NCBI GenBank assembly: GCA_017858295.1
Contig: JAFMBU010000086.1
Location: forward strand, 1-6,966
DNA: 6,966 bases
Reading direction: 5' to 3'
Origin: Porticoccaceae bacterium
GTDB taxonomy: Bacteria; Pseudomonadota; Gammaproteobacteria; Pseudomonadales; Porticoccaceae
A program made the position numbers and the translations under genes. Shown here in pieces: positions 6,382 through 6,966 of this stretch. The number at the start of each line of letters is the position of its first letter. The stretch's first letter is position 1. The notes under the pieces were generated by a model that saw nothing but the letters and a program-made list of their open reading frames with translations, had not been told where the DNA came from and did not search any database.

Positions 6382-6966
6382 TTACCAGGTTTGGGTTGCA
6401 ATAAACTTGTCCAGAGCAGCTTTAAAGCCGGCCGCTATGTCGTCGTTATAATCGCCTGATGCATTGATTTGCGCCATCAGATCAGCGTGCTCTGCTTTCA
6501 TATAAGAGAGCAGGGCTGCTTCAAAATCACCGATTTTGCTAACTTCAACCGCTTGCAAATAACCGTTGTCAGCTGCGTAAACCATCACGCCCATCTCAGC
6601 AATGCTCTGTGGCGAGTACTGCTTCTGCTTCATCAGCTCGGTGACGCGCTCACCGTGATCTAGCTGAGCTTTAGTCGCGTCATCGAGATCAGAGGCAAAC
6701 TGCGAGAATGCCGCCAGCTCACGATACTGTGCCAGAGCAGTACGAATACCACCGGACAGTTTCTTGATGATCTTGGTCTGCGCTGCACCACCTACTCGAG
6801 ATACCGAAATACCTGCGTTCATCGCTGGACGAACACCGGCGTTAAACATATCCGCTTCTAAGAAGATCTGACCATCGGTAATCGAAATTACGTTGGTCGG
6901 TACGAAGGCAGAAACGTCACCGGCCTGAGTCTCAATCACTGGCAATGCAGTCAATGAACCCGTCTT
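6382..6966 (-). CDS. atpA: F1 ATP synthase subunit alpha, C-terminal part (partial at window edge)
   Basis: This is the C-terminal 194 residues of ATP synthase subunit alpha; the 5' part lies beyond the window edge, and the frame is open to the last base. Alpha alternates with beta in the alpha3beta3 hexamer of membrane-bound F1 and carries the non-catalytic nucleotide sites. The visible part begins at KTGSLTALP and includes the segment FVPTNVISITDGQIFLE. The ISVSRVGGAAQ motif contains the arginine finger that reaches into the catalytic site of beta (Arg376 in E. coli numbering; codon at 6796-6798). The helical C-terminal domain follows, with GGIRTALAQYRELAAFSQF, and the protein ends in TQTW, a typical alpha ending. 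The Walker A motif lies in the missing part. The stop is TAA, 27 bp before atpG. No frameshift or odd residue is seen. The similarity to E. coli alpha leaves little doubt about the identity. Confidence 0.98.
   Translation of the reverse strand, partial: KTGSLTALPVIETQAGDVSAFVPTNVISITDGQIFLEADMFNAGVRPAMNAGISVSRVGGAAQTKIIKKLSGGIRTALAQYRELAAFSQFASDLDDATKAQLDHGERVTELMKQKQYSPQSIAEMGVMVYAADNGYLQAVEVSKIGDFEAALLSYMKAEHADLMAQINASGDYNDDIAAGFKAALDKFIATQTW

Noticed and set aside
1..6966. CRISPR arrays, tRNA or rRNA genes, insertion sequences, phage or defence genes
   Set aside because: No tandem spaced repeats, tRNA-like cloverleaf, transposase or other accessory gene was seen. The window is almost fully occupied by six housekeeping genes.

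Overview
The window is a conserved housekeeping region from a gammaproteobacterium. All six genes lie on the minus strand, so the gene order runs from high to low coordinates: the 3' part of atpA (F1 alpha), atpG (gamma), atpD (beta), atpC (epsilon), then glmU and glmS. The proteins closely resemble their Escherichia coli counterparts in length and motifs, for example GlmS at 609 aa, gamma at 286 aa and beta at 465 aa. The atpAGDC-glmU-glmS order is a familiar gammaproteobacterial arrangement. A marine, Cellvibrionales/SAR92-like source is possible, but the sequence alone does not establish it.

Positions 6966 to 3611 hold the distal half of an F-type ATP synthase operon, cut at its upstream end by the window edge. 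The genes are separated by 27, 41 and 18 bp. The run ends in a strong intrinsic terminator (3565-3594) with a stem capped by a UACG tetraloop and flanked by A6/T6 tracts, which separates the atp operon from the next unit.

Positions 3564 to 236 hold a two-gene unit for UDP-N-acetylglucosamine synthesis. It starts from an inferred promoter in the 166-bp atpC-glmU gap. glmU and glmS are only 11 bp apart, and the glmS Shine-Dalgarno sequence overlaps the glmU stop codon. GlmS makes glucosamine-6-phosphate and GlmU makes UDP-GlcNAc. The phosphoglucosamine mutase GlmM that links them is not in the window.

Positions 1 to 235 lie downstream of glmS. They contain a weak terminator-like hairpin and the expected Tn7 insertion point. 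The attTn7 recognition sequence at the glmS 3' end looks intact, and no transposon end is visible. No complete gene is seen in this stretch.

I found no previously undescribed system. All long reading frames on the plus strand are antisense shadows of the six genes. The observations worth checking are regulatory: the terminator, the tight glmU-glmS coupling, and the apparently empty attTn7 site.
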